A stretch of DNA of 37,605 bases from Bacteroidota bacterium (GCA_026391195.1 JAPLEI010000092.1:1-37605), one strand, 5' to 3'. Positions 1-9,117 are shown, counted from the stretch's first letter. Numbers and translations are program-made. The notes: generated from the letters alone by a model not told the origin.

Positions 1-1040
1 CCCGTAATGCCAGAAATTATGTGCAGTATATTCCTGCAACTACGCCTACATTAATTGTAGGTGGATTATTTGATGCGGAAGATTGTTTTGGAGCCTGGAA
101 CCTCTATAAAGCAATTGAAAAAAATGCCTCCAATAACAATAAGCTGGTGATGGGGCCTTGGTATCACGGACAATGGGCAAGTGGTATGGGGAAAAATTTG
201 GGGAATGTACAATTTGGTAGCAATACGAGTGAATGGTATGCCCAGGAAATTGAATATCCCTTTTTTCAATATTATTTAAAAGGTAAGGGAACGGGAGCAA
301 ATTTGCCCGAAGCCACCATCTTTTTCAGCGGAGAAAACAAATGGCGGCAATTTAACAGCTGGCCGACGAAAGAGGCTTCTATTACCAATGGTTACCTACA
401 AAAAAATGGAAAACTTTCATTTCAAAAAATTACCGCTAACCCTTTAACGTATAGCGAATACATCAGTGATCCAGACAAGCCGGTTCCTTATACCGAAGAT
501 GTGCATACAGGCAGAACCCGTGAATATATGACCGACGACCAGCGATTTGCTGCTCGCAGACCAGATGTGTTGGTTTTTGAAACAGAAACGCTAACCAGCG
601 ATGTAACAGTTGCGGGTGCGATTGTTGCCAATCTTTGTGTAAGTATAACATCCCGTGACGCAGATTTTATAGTAAAACTGATTGATGTATTTCCAGATGA
701 CTATGAAAACAATCCGCCCAGTAACTATATAATGAATGGCTACCAAATGCTGGTGCGTGGTGAAGTGATGAGAGGGAAATTCAGAAACAGCTTAGAGAAA
801 GCGGAGCCTTTTATTCCCAATCAAATTACCCGATTCCAGTATGCACTTCCGGATGTTGCACATACTTTTAAAAAGGGGCATAAATTAATGGTGCAAATTC
901 AAAGCAGTTGGTTTCCGCTGGTTGACAGAAATCCTCAGCAATTCATGAATATTTATCAGGCAACTGCAAAAGATTTTACCAAGGCAGCCATCAAGGTATA
1001 TCACAATGAATCTTATATAAGCTTGCCAATACTAAAATAA
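1..1040 (+). CDS. CocE/NonD family hydrolase, C-terminal part (partial at left edge)
   Basis: This is the C-terminal part of an alpha/beta hydrolase of the CocE/NonD (X-Pro dipeptidyl-peptidase S15-like) family, which cleaves esters or acyl-amide bonds. The frame is open back to base 3 with no stop. The GTG at 21 is therefore probably internal, and the catalytic Ser lies outside the window. Counting from that GTG, GGLFD (Asp18) and GPWYHGQW (His49) match the Asp and His positions of the family's Ser-Asp-His triad. The remainder (roughly residues 100-339, from FFSGENKWRQF onward) fits the beta-rich C-terminal X-Pro dipeptidase-type domain. Its stop lies 19 bp from the convergent stop of the DUF1501 gene, and no terminator is visible between them. 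The family is clear; the substrate cannot be told from sequence. The enzyme is probably periplasmic, as in many Bacteroidota, but the signal peptide region is not visible. Confidence 0.85.
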   Translation, partial: RNARNYVQYIPATTPTLIVGGLFDAEDCFGAWNLYKAIEKNASNNNKLVMGPWYHGQWASGMGKNLGNVQFGSNTSEWYAQEIEYPFFQYYLKGKGTGANLPEATIFFSGENKWRQFNSWPTKEASITNGYLQKNGKLSFQKITANPLTYSEYISDPDKPVPYTEDVHTGRTREYMTDDQRFAARRPDVLVFETETLTSDVTVAGAIVANLCVSITSRDADFIVKLIDVFPDDYENNPPSNYIMNGYQMLVRGEVMRGKFRNSLEKAEPFIPNQITRFQYALPDVAHTFKKGHKLMVQIQSSWFPLVDRNPQQFMNIYQATAKDFTKAAIKVYHNESYISLPILK

Positions 1041-1059
1041 ATGAGGAGGGATAACCGGA

Positions 1060-2628
1060 TCAGCGAACTTTTAGCATGGGGCGCACTTGCTGAATAGCCA
1101 TATTCTGCAGCCTTGCATAATAAACCCCGCTGGGCATAAACCCACTATTAAATGCAACGGTATAAGTGCCAGGGGCATATTCTTTATCGGTAAGGTTAGC
1201 CACTACCCTACCCGAGGTATCCATTACCTGAATAAGTGTATGCCCGCCCGCAGTTTTAAAAGTAATAACCGTAGAGCTGGAAAAGGGATTGGGATAATTA
1301 CTAATAAGTTGTTCCCCAGAAAGATCTACCGGTTTTTTACATGCTACCCCATTGATCAAAGGTAGTTGCTGAAAATTTTTCAACATAATCTGTTGCAAAT
1401 CTCTATCCTCTACACAAAGCCATTTACTCAGCAACGTTGCATACACACTTCTAAAATCATATTGAAAAGGCAGATTATCATTTACGGTTGCATTAGATGG
1501 AATAATGGGTGTATCGCCTAATACCCCTCCCATCACTTGCTTACCAAATAGAAAACAGGGGGCTGCCGAACCATGGTCGGTACCGGTGCTGCCATTGCTC
1601 TTAATCCGGCGACCGAATTCCGAGAAAGTCATCCCTACCACCCGCTCATCTGCACCTAACATGCGCAAATCATCCTGAAATGCTTTAATGGCACTGCTCA
1701 CATTTTTCAATAAAGTAGCATGCGTACCAGTGGTGGTATCGTTGCTGTTTACCTGAACCGAGTGGGTATCAAATCCACCATAATTAACCATATAAACCCG
1801 GGTTTTTAAACCCCCGGCAATTAATCGGGCTACAATTTTTAATTGATCGGCCAATGAATTAGAGGAAGGATAGGTTACCTGCTTGGTTACTTTGGCAGCA
1901 GCTGCTTTAATAGCAGTAGCGTATTGCTGGGTTTGCTGAGCAACTACCCGTATGTAAGATAATTCTTTACCGGCAGGTGTATTCGGAGCAGGGTCGGTAA
2001 CACCATTTACGAGATTATAAAAATTAGTGGCGCTGCTGATGCTCATGCCCATACTAACGGCCGCCCCCTGAAACGTAAGGGAAGTTACCGAACCAATTTG
2101 AATGGCCAACGGATCCGTCATACTCGCATTGGGATATCCGTTAGGGAAATTGGGATATTCGTAATTCAGGTATCGCCCGGCCCAGCCACTGTTTACCACG
2201 GTTGCGCTATCACTGGCACTCATCCAGATATCGGTTGCCCGGAAATGCGAGAAATTAGGCTGCGGATACCCTACCGAATGAATCACTTTCAACTGACCAT
2301 CTTCATATAAATTTCCCAAGCCAGTCATCGCCGGATGCAATCCTGCTTTCCCATTCAAGGGAATTACTTTATCATCGGGGATATAAATATTGCTGCGGGC
2401 ATTTACGTAATTACTGAAGTTCTCGATCGGCACCACCATATTCAATCCATCATTTCCCCCGTTTAATTGAACAATTACTAATACATGATCTGTTTCTGTT
2501 GCCGGTAACAATAAGGAGGAAAGTTCCGGTGAACTCATTCCAAAAGCACGAAAAGAAAAACCATTCAGCAGCGATGGCAATAGCACCCCGGCCGGTAAAG
2601 TTTTTTGTAAAAAAGATCTTCTTTTCAT
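1060..2628 (-). CDS. DUF1501 domain protein with T9SS sorting domain
   Basis: A 522-residue DUF1501 family protein (sulfatase/alkaline-phosphatase-like fold, function not established). The N-terminus MKRRSFLQKTLPAGVLLPS has a twin-arginine-like motif ahead of a hydrophobic stretch, so Tat export is likely. The segment with VIVQLNGGNDGLNMVVP and later GMTFSEFGRR and GTDHGSAAPCFLFG is typical of DUF1501. The last 82 residues (about 441-522) begin NYPNPFSSSTVITF and contain VMDTSGRVV and PSGVYYARL, which is a type A T9SS C-terminal sorting domain. The mature protein should therefore be secreted or attached to the cell surface by the Gld machinery encoded at 9168-13934. It sits 24 bp downstream of a DUF1800 gene, the usual partner in Bacteroidota and Planctomycetes, so the two are probably co-transcribed. 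Confidence 0.92.
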   Translation of the reverse strand: MKRRSFLQKTLPAGVLLPSLLNGFSFRAFGMSSPELSSLLLPATETDHVLVIVQLNGGNDGLNMVVPIENFSNYVNARSNIYIPDDKVIPLNGKAGLHPAMTGLGNLYEDGQLKVIHSVGYPQPNFSHFRATDIWMSASDSATVVNSGWAGRYLNYEYPNFPNGYPNASMTDPLAIQIGSVTSLTFQGAAVSMGMSISSATNFYNLVNGVTDPAPNTPAGKELSYIRVVAQQTQQYATAIKAAAAKVTKQVTYPSSNSLADQLKIVARLIAGGLKTRVYMVNYGGFDTHSVQVNSNDTTTGTHATLLKNVSSAIKAFQDDLRMLGADERVVGMTFSEFGRRIKSNGSTGTDHGSAAPCFLFGKQVMGGVLGDTPIIPSNATVNDNLPFQYDFRSVYATLLSKWLCVEDRDLQQIMLKNFQQLPLINGVACKKPVDLSGEQLISNYPNPFSSSTVITFKTAGGHTLIQVMDTSGRVVANLTDKEYAPGTYTVAFNSGFMPSGVYYARLQNMAIQQVRPMLKVR

Positions 2629-2652
2629 GAATAGATTTTTACAGGAGATTCG

Positions 2653-4317
2653 CTAACACAATTGATATTCGGGCAGGTTCATTAAATATTTTAACAAGTC
2701 GCGCAGCCTATTTTTCACCGTATTGGTGTTGGTGGTATTTCCAGGCGTTGAAATGTACAAATTCCAAGCATCAGTCCAGTAGTGATCATCCGACTGCCCC
2801 CCAAGTAAAATATCTCTTTTCAGTTGCTGCTTCGAAGCGGCAGAAATATCAATTCTAAGAATTAAGTACGTGATATCACTGATTAATTTATTGGGATCTG
2901 CCGGATTCGACATTTTTTTAACCCATTCCGCCCCGTCAATTTTCATCAAAAACCCATTCAGGGTATAGCCCGTCACAATCATGGTATCCGTAAATTGATT
3001 TCTGCGGGGAAGGGTATCGCTGTTAATCCATACCTCATAAAATTGCGGCTCCTGATAATAAGCTTTCCAACCACTTACATCCGGCGGATCTCCAATCCTT
3101 TGCTGCATATTAGAAGCCCAGTTAAACAGATAATTAAAATGTCCATAATTGGTTGCATAATCCGATGCAGGGGGAAAAGCAATGGTAAATTCACGACAAA
3201 GGCCTACTACCAAATCGATGGGACTTTTGATTTGACAACCAACAGCCAGTGAGTTAAAAAAGTGTTCGCTTTTTAATAAGGCTTCCAGTACCGGCAATAT
3301 CTCATAATTATTCTGTACGAATAAATTAGCAAGCGGCGCGATGATGGTAGCTTCTACGGTGGCATCAATATCGTAATAAATAAACCAGCGGTAAAGTCGT
3401 CTGCAGATGTATTTACTTGTTTCACTGGTTGCAAAAATCATGTTGAGCATTTCGTCTAACTCCAATTCTCCGGCAGTGGCGGTTGTTCGTCCGGCAATAG
3501 TGGTATTATTATAAAATGCTGAAAACTTTTTGGCATTTTTATCGTGGCGGGTAATATCAAAATAAGAGGTGGCAGTAGTAGCATTGATTCTCCAACCGGT
3601 TAACACGCGGGCAGCTGCTTTTACGTCATCTTCCGTATATTTTGAACCAGTTCCTTTTCCACAGCAGAAGAGTTCTTGTAGTTCTCGTCCATAATTCTCG
3701 TCGGGGGCTGTAAGGGTATTGTATTGCCCATTCAGATATACCAGCATCCCGGGATCTAGGGTAACAGCGCGGGTAAGTGCTTTAAAATTTCCCAGGGCAT
3801 TGGTACGCAATACCTGATGGTGGCGATAAATATATATGGGATTGCCAATGGTATCTGCTTCAGTGGCAAAGTGATTATGCCAGAATAGAATCATTTTTTC
3901 CTTGATACTTCTATCCTGATTAATCATATTGCCAATCCACCATTTTTGAAATGACAACACCCGATTACCATCTAATCCGCCATCTGCATTTAAATCATTT
4001 ACCCAGGTAGTTCCTGCGGCTATATTGGTATCTGGCTTGGCAACAGTTGAGGCAGGCACATAATCCTTCACCGGTGGATTAGGAGAAGGGGTTGAAGGAT
4101 TGAGCAGCTCACTAATACTTTGCAAAAAAGTTCGGGTAGCGAAATATTTTACATCCTCGGGGCGAACACCAAACTGTGTTCGTTTTAGCAAATGAATAAC
4201 CTGGTCGGTAGTCCACGACCCCGCATAAGGCGTTAATCCTCCTCCGGGAGGTGGCGGTGGGGCTTCCTGAACAGAAGCGGGTTGAATTATTTGCGAAATA
4301 AATTTTCGCCGGCTCAT
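2653..4317 (-). CDS. DUF1800 domain-containing protein
   Basis: A DUF1800 family protein of about 554 residues, of unknown biochemical function. I chose the ATG at 4317, giving MSRRKFISQIIQPASV, over an upstream in-frame start at 4359 because it places a short Arg-Arg export-like motif at the very N-terminus. A proline/glycine stretch (APPPPPGGG) follows. Recognisable family segments are WTTDQVIHLLKRTQFGV near the N-terminus, KEKMILFWHNHFATE, NYGRELQELFCCGKG, DVKAAARVLTGWRIN and FKALTRAVTLDPGMLVYLNG. It lies directly upstream of the DUF1501 gene on the same strand, the usual arrangement of these two families. Unlike its partner it has no T9SS C-terminal domain; the chain simply ends NLPEYQLC. 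The family assignment is secure, the role is not known. Confidence 0.9.
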   Translation of the reverse strand: MSRRKFISQIIQPASVQEAPPPPPGGGLTPYAGSWTTDQVIHLLKRTQFGVRPEDVKYFATRTFLQSISELLNPSTPSPNPPVKDYVPASTVAKPDTNIAAGTTWVNDLNADGGLDGNRVLSFQKWWIGNMINQDRSIKEKMILFWHNHFATEADTIGNPIYIYRHHQVLRTNALGNFKALTRAVTLDPGMLVYLNGQYNTLTAPDENYGRELQELFCCGKGTGSKYTEDDVKAAARVLTGWRINATTATSYFDITRHDKNAKKFSAFYNNTTIAGRTTATAGELELDEMLNMIFATSETSKYICRRLYRWFIYYDIDATVEATIIAPLANLFVQNNYEILPVLEALLKSEHFFNSLAVGCQIKSPIDLVVGLCREFTIAFPPASDYATNYGHFNYLFNWASNMQQRIGDPPDVSGWKAYYQEPQFYEVWINSDTLPRRNQFTDTMIVTGYTLNGFLMKIDGAEWVKKMSNPADPNKLISDITYLILRIDISAASKQQLKRDILLGGQSDDHYWTDAWNLYISTPGNTTNTNTVKNRLRDLLKYLMNLPEYQLC

Positions 4318-4485
4318 AGTATATAGTCTAAATAACGAGTTAAGATACAATAAAATCATTTATTGATGCCTGATTTGAAGAAGAAAAACACATAAATATT
4401 AAGTATAATATATAACTCATCCCAATCCAAATGCAGCGAAACAACCGAAAAATTGTCTATATTTAGGGTTAACAACTTTACCCTC

Positions 4486-5055
4486 ATGACGGAGCAGGCC
4501 ATCATTGCAGGCTGTTTACGAAACGATGCTGCCGCACAGCGAGAATTGTACAATCAGTACAGTCCCAAAATGCTCAGTGTTTGTTATCGGTTTTCTCCCA
4601 CCAGAGAAGATGCAGAAGATATGCTCCAAGAGGCGTTCATCAAAGTGTTTACCCACATACATACGTTTCAGAATAAAGGCTCATTCGAGGGCTGGATCAG
4701 GAGAATTATTGTACATACCTGTATCAATTTTCTGAAAAAACATAAAAAGTTCAATGATAGCATTGAACTAACAGAGGCCAATATAATGCAGGTGAAAGAG
4801 GAAACCATCCCCTCCATTATGCAGGCCAAGCAAGTGATTGAATGTATCCGGTTATTGCCAGTTGGATATAGAACGGTATTAAACCTGTATGCCATTGAAG
4901 GGTTTAGTCATCGTGAAATTGGCGAGTTATTGGATATAGGTGAAAGTACCAGCCGAAGTCAGTATACCCGTTCCAAGGCATTACTGGAAAATATGCTGAT
5001 ACGTAAAAAAATAATTGACCAACCAAGGGAAGACCTCTCTTGGCTGGCCACATAA
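4486..5055 (+). CDS. ECF-type RNA polymerase sigma factor
   Basis: An extracytoplasmic-function sigma-70 factor of about 189 residues. ATG 4486 (MTEQAIIAGCLRNDAAAQ) is preferred over an in-frame TTG at 4453. Region 2 is visible as LYNQYSPKMLSVCYRFSPTR followed by EDAEDMLQEAFIKVF and FEGWIRRIIVHTCINFLK (core binding and -10 recognition). Region 4 is visible as LPVGYRTVLNLYAIEGFSHR followed by EIGELLDIGESTSRSQYTRS, a helix-turn-helix for -35 recognition. It is transcribed away from the DUF1800 gene across a 168-bp gap and is followed 25 bp later by a membrane-anchored barrel protein. In Bacteroidota, ECF sigma factors next to such proteins are common and the neighbour may control sigma activity; here that is inference. 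Confidence 0.93.
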   Translation: MTEQAIIAGCLRNDAAAQRELYNQYSPKMLSVCYRFSPTREDAEDMLQEAFIKVFTHIHTFQNKGSFEGWIRRIIVHTCINFLKKHKKFNDSIELTEANIMQVKEETIPSIMQAKQVIECIRLLPVGYRTVLNLYAIEGFSHREIGELLDIGESTSRSQYTRSKALLENMLIRKKIIDQPREDLSWLAT

Positions 5056-5080
5056 ATAAAGTAGGATTGGTCTGATTAAT

Positions 5081-6529
5081 ATGAAAAACAAGTACCAACA
5101 AGACGATTTTGAGCAGTTTTTACAAGAGGAAGTAAAATCGCACCGGATGTATCCGTCTGACCCTGTTTGGAACAAGATCAGAACAGAGTTGCATGGCGAT
5201 CAATCATGGCCAGCCTTAACTTTTATCTCTTTATTTATTATTTCAGCGCTTACCATTTCTACCCTGCTGAACCGAACACCCAATTCCCACATCCTTTTAC
5301 TCCCTCCAGTAAGCCAGCAAACTGCCTCCTCTGCGGCAACCCTAGCAGAACCTGCTGTATTAACGCCGGATGAAAAAAATAATCATTACCTGAAAAGTAT
5401 TGCTCCCGAAGCATTAACTATGGCAACCATCGCTGCTATTCAGCCAACCATTGATTATAACCAGGCTGTTATTGAACAGGCAGTTGCACCCAGGGAACTT
5501 TTCACACCAGAAAAACAGGCAACCCTTACTTTGCGTCAGTCTACCCCATTGGCATTACCGGTGAATGAATCTCAAACAGCATCCGCTACTATTCAAACAC
5601 CCATTACTGCCGAATCTATCTTATACGAGCAATCTGCCGACGCAGAAGAAAATACTGCCAACGCTGCCAATGAATTGCGAAAAATGGCCAATGCAAAAGG
5701 TAATCTTCAACAATCTACCGATGAGTATTTGAAGGATTTCCCCTTTGTAGGCAACACCCCGCTTCAACGCAAAAGTTCACGGATTGGATTTCAAGTGTAT
5801 GCAACCCCCTCTATCAGCTTCCGCCAGTTAACAGATTATAAGCTGAAAGAATTAATACAAACCACAGTTACCAACAGCTCATCCGCAGCCAATCTGCCCC
5901 TAACCAGTAATTTATACAGTGGCGTAAATGAAGTAGTAAGGCATCGGCCGGCATTAGGACTAGAACTAGGCTTTTCAGTTTTATACAGTCTTTCTAAGCG
6001 CTTTCAGTTAACAACAGGTTTGCAATTGAATTTGCGTAGATACGATATTGAAACCTTTGAAACCCGCACGCGAGATTTGGCTTCTATGTCGCTCATTAAT
6101 AACAGGGGAGTTGAAACAATTAGTTTTTATTCTCCCTATAATAACAATGCCGGCTTCCGAGCAACTACCCTTAGCAATAACATGTATCAAATAGCTGCTC
6201 CCGTTGGTATTCAATGGAAAGTGCTGGATGGTAAAAAATGGGGACTTACCGCCGAGGCTTCTGTGCAACCTACCTTTACTTTACAAGCCAATACTTGGCT
6301 GATTTCTTCTGACTACAAACATTATACGGAAGGAAAGGATTTGTTGCGCAAATGGAATATTAATACCGGTGCAGGCATTAACCTCACGTATCAAACCCGA
6401 ACTGCCACATTCTCAGTGGGTCCACAAATCAGGTATCAACACCTCCCTACCTACTCTAACCTTTATCCAATTCGGGAGAATCTGATTGATTACGGTATTC
6501 GGTTTAGCATTACACGCCCATACAAATAA
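5081..6529 (+). CDS. Membrane-anchored protein with C-terminal beta-barrel-like domain, possible anti-sigma partner
   Basis: A 482-residue protein encoded directly after the ECF sigma factor. The first 42 residues are charged and presumably cytoplasmic (DDFEQFLQEEVKSHRMYPSD). One transmembrane helix covers about residues 43-63 (ALTFISLFIISALTISTLL). A long Ala/Thr/Gln-rich linker runs to about residue 225. From about residue 230, alternating hydrophobic/polar strands with aromatic residues (IGFQVYATPSISFRQL, ALGLELGFSVLYSLSKRF, QLTTGLQLNLRRYDIETF) resemble outer-membrane beta-barrel/PorT-like domains. The chain ends GIRFSITRPYK. The layout of cytosolic stub, single helix, linker and barrel is what one would expect of a protein that senses the envelope and passes a signal to the adjacent sigma factor. 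That role is inferred from position; no classical anti-sigma zinc motif is visible. Confidence 0.75.
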   Translation: MKNKYQQDDFEQFLQEEVKSHRMYPSDPVWNKIRTELHGDQSWPALTFISLFIISALTISTLLNRTPNSHILLLPPVSQQTASSAATLAEPAVLTPDEKNNHYLKSIAPEALTMATIAAIQPTIDYNQAVIEQAVAPRELFTPEKQATLTLRQSTPLALPVNESQTASATIQTPITAESILYEQSADAEENTANAANELRKMANAKGNLQQSTDEYLKDFPFVGNTPLQRKSSRIGFQVYATPSISFRQLTDYKLKELIQTTVTNSSSAANLPLTSNLYSGVNEVVRHRPALGLELGFSVLYSLSKRFQLTTGLQLNLRRYDIETFETRTRDLASMSLINNRGVETISFYSPYNNNAGFRATTLSNNMYQIAAPVGIQWKVLDGKKWGLTAEASVQPTFTLQANTWLISSDYKHYTEGKDLLRKWNINTGAGINLTYQTRTATFSVGPQIRYQHLPTYSNLYPIRENLIDYGIRFSITRPYK

Positions 6530-6539
6530 GTGGGTGATT

Positions 6540-6568
6540 TATTTTTGTAACTGCCTTCGGTAAATTTG
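6540..6568 (+). promoter_or_regulatory. Possible Bacteroidota-type promoter elements upstream of lipoprotein-uvrC
   Basis: Two matches to the Bacteroidota -7 consensus TAnnTTTG lie in the gap before the lipoprotein gene: TATTTTTG at 6540-6547 and TAAATTTG at 6561-6568, the latter 14 bases before the ATG. A TTTG (6544-6547) precedes the second match, but the 13-base spacing is shorter than is typical. The match is by motif only, in AT-rich DNA. Confidence 0.3.
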
Positions 6569-6582
6569 AATAATTTTAGGGG

Positions 6583-7176
6583 ATGAAAGGCTGGACTATT
6601 TTTATCGCGCTGTTAATGGTGTGGGCAGGATGCAAGCAACAATCAGGGAAAAAAGGATCTGTGCAGGCAATGGCAGATACAGCCTCCTTTTATCCGATTG
6701 CAAATTTTATACATGAGCAGATTGAGGAAACCGATCTGCAAAATTTACCCCGTACCCTTCGCTATACCAGTAATCAAACCATCCGCACCAATAAACTTGG
6801 GAGAGATTCTTTTTTACTGTTAAGCGGATTATTCAACAGCATACTAACCCAATTCTCCCACGAGAAACAGCTATATAAAGAGAGTATCCTGCACGATTTA
6901 AGTACCAGTAGTTATACGCTCACTTATCAGCCCCTGCAGCCAGAACAGGCCACTTTTGAATATGCAGATATCCTGCTAAATGATCAAAACCGCCAGGTAA
7001 AAAGAATAAACATACAACGCACCTACGAAATAGCCGACACTTCAGTTACCGAACACCTGAGCTGGAGAACCAACAAAGGATTTTTAATCAGCAGAACCAA
7101 AACCGATAAAGCAGGAATTGCCAACACTGAAGTAATTGAAGTAAGCTGGAAACCTGAAAAAAATACCCCGTTATGA
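6583..7176 (+). CDS. Hypothetical lipoprotein
   Basis: A 197-residue protein that I do not recognise. The N-terminus MKGWTIFIALLMVWAGCKQQ is a lipoprotein signal peptide with the lipidated Cys at residue 17, so the mature protein is membrane anchored on the periplasmic side. The rest is mixed alpha/beta with many polar residues and no visible catalytic motif. The C-terminal part (RRTYEIADTSVTEHLSW-like strands ending EVIEVSWKPEKN) looks like a small beta-rich lipoprotein domain. Its TGA stop overlaps the ATG of uvrC by 4 bases (ATGA, 7173-7176), so the two are translationally coupled. The pairing with a DNA repair gene is probably positional only. Confidence 0.8.
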   Translation: MKGWTIFIALLMVWAGCKQQSGKKGSVQAMADTASFYPIANFIHEQIEETDLQNLPRTLRYTSNQTIRTNKLGRDSFLLLSGLFNSILTQFSHEKQLYKESILHDLSTSSYTLTYQPLQPEQATFEYADILLNDQNRQVKRINIQRTYEIADTSVTEHLSWRTNKGFLISRTKTDKAGIANTEVIEVSWKPEKNTPL

Positions 7177-8984
7177 CGCAGGAAGAATTTGCCCCGATTG
7201 CGCCGGCACTTCCGCATGAACCGGGTATCTATAAATATTACAACGCACAAAATCAGTTATTGTATGTAGGCAAGGCCAAGGATCTCCGGAAAAGGGTATC
7301 CTCGTATTTCACTAAAACGTTTACTACCTATAAAACCCATGAACTGGTAAAAAGAATAGCCCGAATTGAATTTACCATTGTAGATTCAGAACAGGATGCC
7401 TTTCTGCTAGAAAATGCCTTGATCAAAGAGTACCATCCCCGCTATAATATTCTACTGAAAGATGATAAAACCTACCCCTATATAGTAATCAAAAAAGAAC
7501 CCTTCTCTCGTGTATTCCTTACGCGCAGAAAATATGCCGATGGGTCGGAATACATCGGTCCATTCGCATCCGTTGGCAGCGTGCGGGAATTGTTAGAATT
7601 GGTTAAACAAATGATTCCATTAAGAACCTGTACGCTTAATCTTGCAGCCGACAAAATTGAAAAGGGCCAGTATAAAGTATGTTTAGAATATCATCTAGGC
7701 AATTGTAAAGGCCCTTGCGAAAAAAAACAAACAGCAGCAGGGTATGCAGAAGATCTATTACAGGTAAAAAATATCATCAAAGGAAATCTGCAGCCGGTAA
7801 CTGCCTATCTGAAAAAACAGCTGAAAGAAAGCAGTGAGCTCTTGCGTTTTGAAGAGGCGGCAGTTTGGCAAAAAAAAATCAATTCGCTGGAAGCCTATCA
7901 GGCTTCCTCTGTTATTGTAGGCAAATTACAGGGTAATCTAGATGTGTTTTCATTATTGCGTGATCAAGCTACCGCTTATGTAAACTATCTGATGGTGCAA
8001 CATGGAACCATAGTTCAAACACATACCGCTCAGTTGGAAATTCAATTAGAAGAGTCTGATGAAGAAGTATTGATTTTTGCCATGGCTAATATGCGCGCTC
8101 AATTTAACAGCATGGCTGCTGAATGTGTGGTGCCATTTTCAATTATTTATCCGGAAAAAGAAATTAGTATATTGGTTCCAAAAGCTGGAGAAAAGAAAAA
8201 GCTTTTGGATTTATCCCTGAAGAATGTTAATTACTATCAACAGGAAATTCAGCAAAAAAAATTATGGCAGCCGGCAGGTAAATCAGCCGCTGAAAAAAAG
8301 CAAGTATTATACGATTTGCAAGCACTTTTACAATTACCCTCCTTGCCTGAACATATAGAATGTTTTGATAACAGTCACTTTCAAGGCAGTTACCCGGTAT
8401 CGGCCATGGTATGTTTTTTAGAGGGCATGCCCAGCAAAGAAAATTACCGGCACTATCATGTAAAAACAGTAACCGGCATTGATGATTTTGCCACCATGAA
8501 AGAAGTAGTATACCGTAGGTATAAAAGATTATTAGAAGAAGAAAAATCACTGCCGCAACTAGTAATTATTGATGGCGGCAAGGGACAATTGAATGCTGCT
8601 CTTGAGAGTATTCGCGCATTGCAACTGATAGGTAAAATGACGATAATTGGGTTAGCAAAGAATGAAGAAGAATTATTTTTTGCAGGGGATCAGCAATCTA
8701 TTCGTCTTCCCTGGAACAGCGATAGCCTAAAACTAATTAGATATATCCGCGACGAAGTGCATCGCTTTGGAATTAGCTTTCATAGAAACAGTCGCTCCAA
8801 AGGCACTTTTACCAATTCATTAGAAAAAATTCCAGGAATTGGTTCGCAAACTGCCCAACAATTATTAACTGCTTTTAAGTCGGTAAAAAAAGTTCAGCAA
8901 CAAACACCCGAATCACTGGAGAAAATTATTGGCAAATCTAAAGCCGCCTTAGTAGTGAGCTATTTTAGCGAGGGTAATAAATAA
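7173..8984 (+). CDS. uvrC: Excinuclease ABC subunit C (UvrC)
   Basis: The dual-incision nuclease of nucleotide excision repair, which is recruited to the UvrB-DNA complex and cuts on both sides of a lesion. At 603 residues it is full length. The N-terminal GIY-YIG domain shows HEPGIYKYYN (GIY at residues 18-20) and LLYVGKAKDLRKRVSSYF, which makes the 3' cut. A Cys cluster (TCTLN, CLEYHLGNCKGPCEKK) follows. The UVR motif that binds UvrB is around SSELLRFEEAAVWQKKINSL. The RNase H-like domain for the 5' cut contains IECFDNSHFQGSYPVSAMV and GIDDFATMKEVVYRRYKRL. The C-terminus has helix-hairpin-helix DNA-binding motifs (LEKIPGIGSQTAQQLLTAF). It overlaps the upstream lipoprotein by 4 bases and is followed by a hairpin at 8989-9013. 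Confidence 0.98.
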   Translation: MTQEEFAPIAPALPHEPGIYKYYNAQNQLLYVGKAKDLRKRVSSYFTKTFTTYKTHELVKRIARIEFTIVDSEQDAFLLENALIKEYHPRYNILLKDDKTYPYIVIKKEPFSRVFLTRRKYADGSEYIGPFASVGSVRELLELVKQMIPLRTCTLNLAADKIEKGQYKVCLEYHLGNCKGPCEKKQTAAGYAEDLLQVKNIIKGNLQPVTAYLKKQLKESSELLRFEEAAVWQKKINSLEAYQASSVIVGKLQGNLDVFSLLRDQATAYVNYLMVQHGTIVQTHTAQLEIQLEESDEEVLIFAMANMRAQFNSMAAECVVPFSIIYPEKEISILVPKAGEKKKLLDLSLKNVNYYQQEIQQKKLWQPAGKSAAEKKQVLYDLQALLQLPSLPEHIECFDNSHFQGSYPVSAMVCFLEGMPSKENYRHYHVKTVTGIDDFATMKEVVYRRYKRLLEEEKSLPQLVIIDGGKGQLNAALESIRALQLIGKMTIIGLAKNEEELFFAGDQQSIRLPWNSDSLKLIRYIRDEVHRFGISFHRNSRSKGTFTNSLEKIPGIGSQTAQQLLTAFKSVKKVQQQTPESLEKIIGKSKAALVVSYFSEGNK

Positions 8985-8988
8985 AAAA

Positions 8989-9013
8989 GGGACCAGGATA
9001 AAAATCCAGTCCC
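8989..9013 (+). terminator. Hairpin just after uvrC, probable terminator
   Basis: GGGAC (8989-8993) pairs with GTCCC (9009-9013) and GGAT (8996-8999) with ATCC (9004-9007). The loop is AAAA, with a small internal asymmetry of CA against A. An A run precedes it and GTTTT follows. It starts 4 bases after the uvrC stop, so it probably ends the lipoprotein-uvrC transcript. The T tract is short, so some readthrough toward the stronger hairpin at 9118 is possible. Confidence 0.6.
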
Positions 9014-9117
9014 GTTTTAAAATCCAATATCCTATGAAAAACCGTAACGAAGATACTAAATAAAAAGGATATTTCAAACAAGAAGATAAATTATTAATAA
9101 CTTATTGATTATCATAT

